Shown here in pieces: positions 62,721-64,000 of a DNA stretch of 64,000 nt. Positions within the stretch are counted from its first letter, which is position 1, and each line of letters starts with the position of its first letter. Source of the DNA: Melieria omissa (Eukaryota > Arthropoda > Insecta > Diptera > Ulidiidae); the NCBI GenBank assembly GCA_963971225.1, contig OZ020270.1, positions 75,966,432 to 76,030,431 on the forward strand, written 5' to 3'. The notes below the pieces were generated by a model that worked only from the letters and a program-made list of their open reading frames with translations, did no database searches and was not told the DNA's origin. A program made the translations under genes and the position numbers.

Positions 62721-63637
62721 CACAGTGATTCGTTTCATAGACAAAATTTAACGATTTTGATGTCATTTGAAACAAAACACTCCAACTAACAAAACCCCAA
62801 AAAATCTGTGCAAAAAATCAATTAGTGTCTGTGCAAACGCGACTCAAAGTTGAAACTTGTTTCTCCAAAAAATTGAAACTCATATTTTCTGTGTTTTAGT
62901 CTATTGAGTAAAAAACATTAAGAAAATACATGGTTACCAAGAAGTTGCTTAAACTTTCAATATAGAATAAGAAATGATGTGGACATTTTCGCTTTTAATG
63001 TTTTCTCAAAATTTGCAAAGCGTAGGCTTTTACTTCAGTTTTAATTCAAAATATTTTTCTAAATTAAAAATCTGAAAATTGACAAAACTTAGAGGAAAAT
63101 ATCTAAAAAGTATGTTCCTGGATTTTTTTTTATTTTAAGAAGCATTCTTCCTTTGTCGGATAATGTAATTACATCCTCCGATATCTTCCGATCTCAGAAA
63201 ATAATTCAATTTGAAAAGTGGTCTAAACACGTATTTTTCGACAACATTTATTTTATTTATCCCTAAAAGTATGCAATCAGCATGAAAAATGATAAAATCT
63301 GCAAAAATGCAAAACCACATCTATTATAATCGTTTTTATTGCAAAACTAGAGGGTCCTAAGACAATTTCTGTTACTCTTTGGAATAATCAATGTTGACGT
63401 TACCGATTAAATGTAAAATCTGAAAAATCTAGCCAACACTCTTGGTGCTATAGCTTTCCAAAAATGACGAAATTTGCAAATTTAGGTCTCAGGCATTGCC
63501 AAACTACAACAGCCTAAGAAAAACCAAATGGAGATTTTAATTCAGCAGACCATGGTTAACTAGTATACCAAATTTTATGTAGAACAGACCACTCCTTCTA
63601 ATTTTGTCCCGCGGTTGTATGGAGACGAATCACTGTG
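62721..63637. mobile_element. Transib-like element with V(D)J-signal-like ends
   Basis: Both ends start CACAGTGATTCGT. Flanked by the 5-bp duplication CAACG (62716-62720, 63638-63642). Left end: heptamer CACAGTG, 13 bp, ACAAAATTT. Right end, read inward: CACAGTG, 23 bp, ACAAAATTA. Removing it with one CAACG restores the LINE D ORF1 frame through IDRSSPLGQMSQEHW. 917 bp, no transposase. CAC-type heptamers and GC-rich 5-bp duplications are hallmarks of Transib. Confidence 0.85.
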
Positions 63638-63642
63638 CAACG

Positions 63643-64000
63643 GGCTGCTGCGGTCAATGAGCGCCACGATCAAATGTCGTTTAGCAACTGCATTGGCTGC
63701 GGCAATCGCCGCCGCTCTGGACGTGCTAGGCCTTTCCGTTTTTGTCGCGTCATCCTTCTGCTTCTGCCGTTTGCTAGAAGGGGCTTCCACCTCGGTTGAA
63801 CGCTGGCGCTTTCCGATGTTCTCCTCGACCCGGAACCTCGGGTCCGTGGGAGCACACCAAGTTTTAGCAGCAAAATGAGCTCAGCCTTTTTCCACGGTGT
63901 CCTTCGCCCAAGCCAGTCTGTCCTTCTCCTCCTTCGACAGGTGTGGCTTACCCTCAAGACGACCGCAGATTTTGACCACAGCCTTGTACTGCGATTTTGC
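63643..64000 (-). pseudogene. LINE D ORF1 N-terminal part, runs off the edge
   Basis: KSQYKAVVKICGRLEGKPHL, SKEEKDRLAWAKDTVEKG, a stop, then (same or neighbouring frame) VEAPSSKRQKQKDDATKTER and RHLIVALIDRSSP. This parallels LINE A ORF1 (SLAWAESILAKH, KRQRSSDEV, MMAILDKGHP). At least one stop (near 63877) breaks it. The start is outside the window. Confidence 0.8.

Larger units (their letters stand above)
56485..64000 (-). mobile_element. LINE D: LOA-type LINE with nested DNA transposons
   Basis: Runs off the right edge. Order from high to low: ORF1 N-part (63643-64000), Transib-like insertion, ORF1 middle (62654-62715), P-like insertion, ORF1 C-part (58666-59204), ORF2 endonuclease, reverse transcriptase. 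It then jumps to a 3' tail with CTACCTAACCTAACC at 56485-56500. RNase H and the knuckle are absent, an internal deletion of roughly 1 kb near 56565. LINE sequence without insertions is about 3.1 kb. Confidence 0.88.

Overview
The window looks like repeat-dense, probably heterochromatic DNA of an insect, most likely a higher (brachyceran) fly. I found no intact single-copy host gene. Nearly every recognisable coding stretch belongs to a transposable element: LOA-type, RTE, R1-like and CR1/Jockey-like LINEs, BEL/Pao retrotransposons, mariner, Tc1, hAT and piggyBac transposases. Almost all are broken by frameshifts, stops or later insertions. The fly assignment rests on the LINE families (LOA-type LINEs with a DUF4780-like ORF1), a BEL element with a tRNA-Arg type primer site, and AT-rich spacers; a tephritid-type genome is only a guess.

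Layout. 0-5.5 kb: a CR1/Jockey-like LINE split by a 1.2-kb TA-flanked element, a tRNA-derived SINE (SINE1), a TAA-flanked MITE and a TTAA-flanked piggyBac-type MITE. 5.7-9.2 kb: a 256-bp tandem array carrying a mariner remnant and a SINE1 with a foldback element in its tail. 9.2-14.6 kb: a nearly full-length LOA-type LINE (LINE A). 14.6-27.1 kb: a BEL/Pao element with both LTRs, itself carrying LINE B and a SINE1 plus foldback, bracketed by inverted copies of a dispersed repeat (DR1). 27-33 kb: hAT fragments, and a solo LTR that carries a P-like element and itself sits in another copy of that P-like element. 33-37 kb: a second SINE family (SINE2) inside a pseudogene of an arthropod hypothetical family, then an RTE LINE. 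37.8-42.7 kb: a Tc1 element holding LINE C. 42.7-48.3 kb: BEL gag remnants and a piggyBac transposase split by a mariner, which carries its own insertion. 48.8-56.4 kb: an R1-like remnant, several MITEs, and a 2.4-kb foldback with a gene fragment in its loop. 56.5-64 kb: LINE D, whose ORF1 is interrupted by a P-like element (itself carrying LINE E and a piggyBac-type MITE) and by a Transib-like element.

Many boundaries are fixed by target-site duplications, and several by an uninterrupted second copy or by reading frames that rejoin across the insertion. This gives a relative age order without outside data. The most unusual signals are: (1) a Transib-like element whose ends carry a V(D)J-like heptamer and nonamer with 13-bp and 23-bp spacers and a CAACG duplication; (2) a family of long foldback elements with CAC-GTG-like ends and TTA duplications, one with a spliced hypothetical gene in its loop and two sitting at the same place in SINE tails; (3) SINE2, whose 3' tail matches the LOA LINE tail and whose core matches SINE1.
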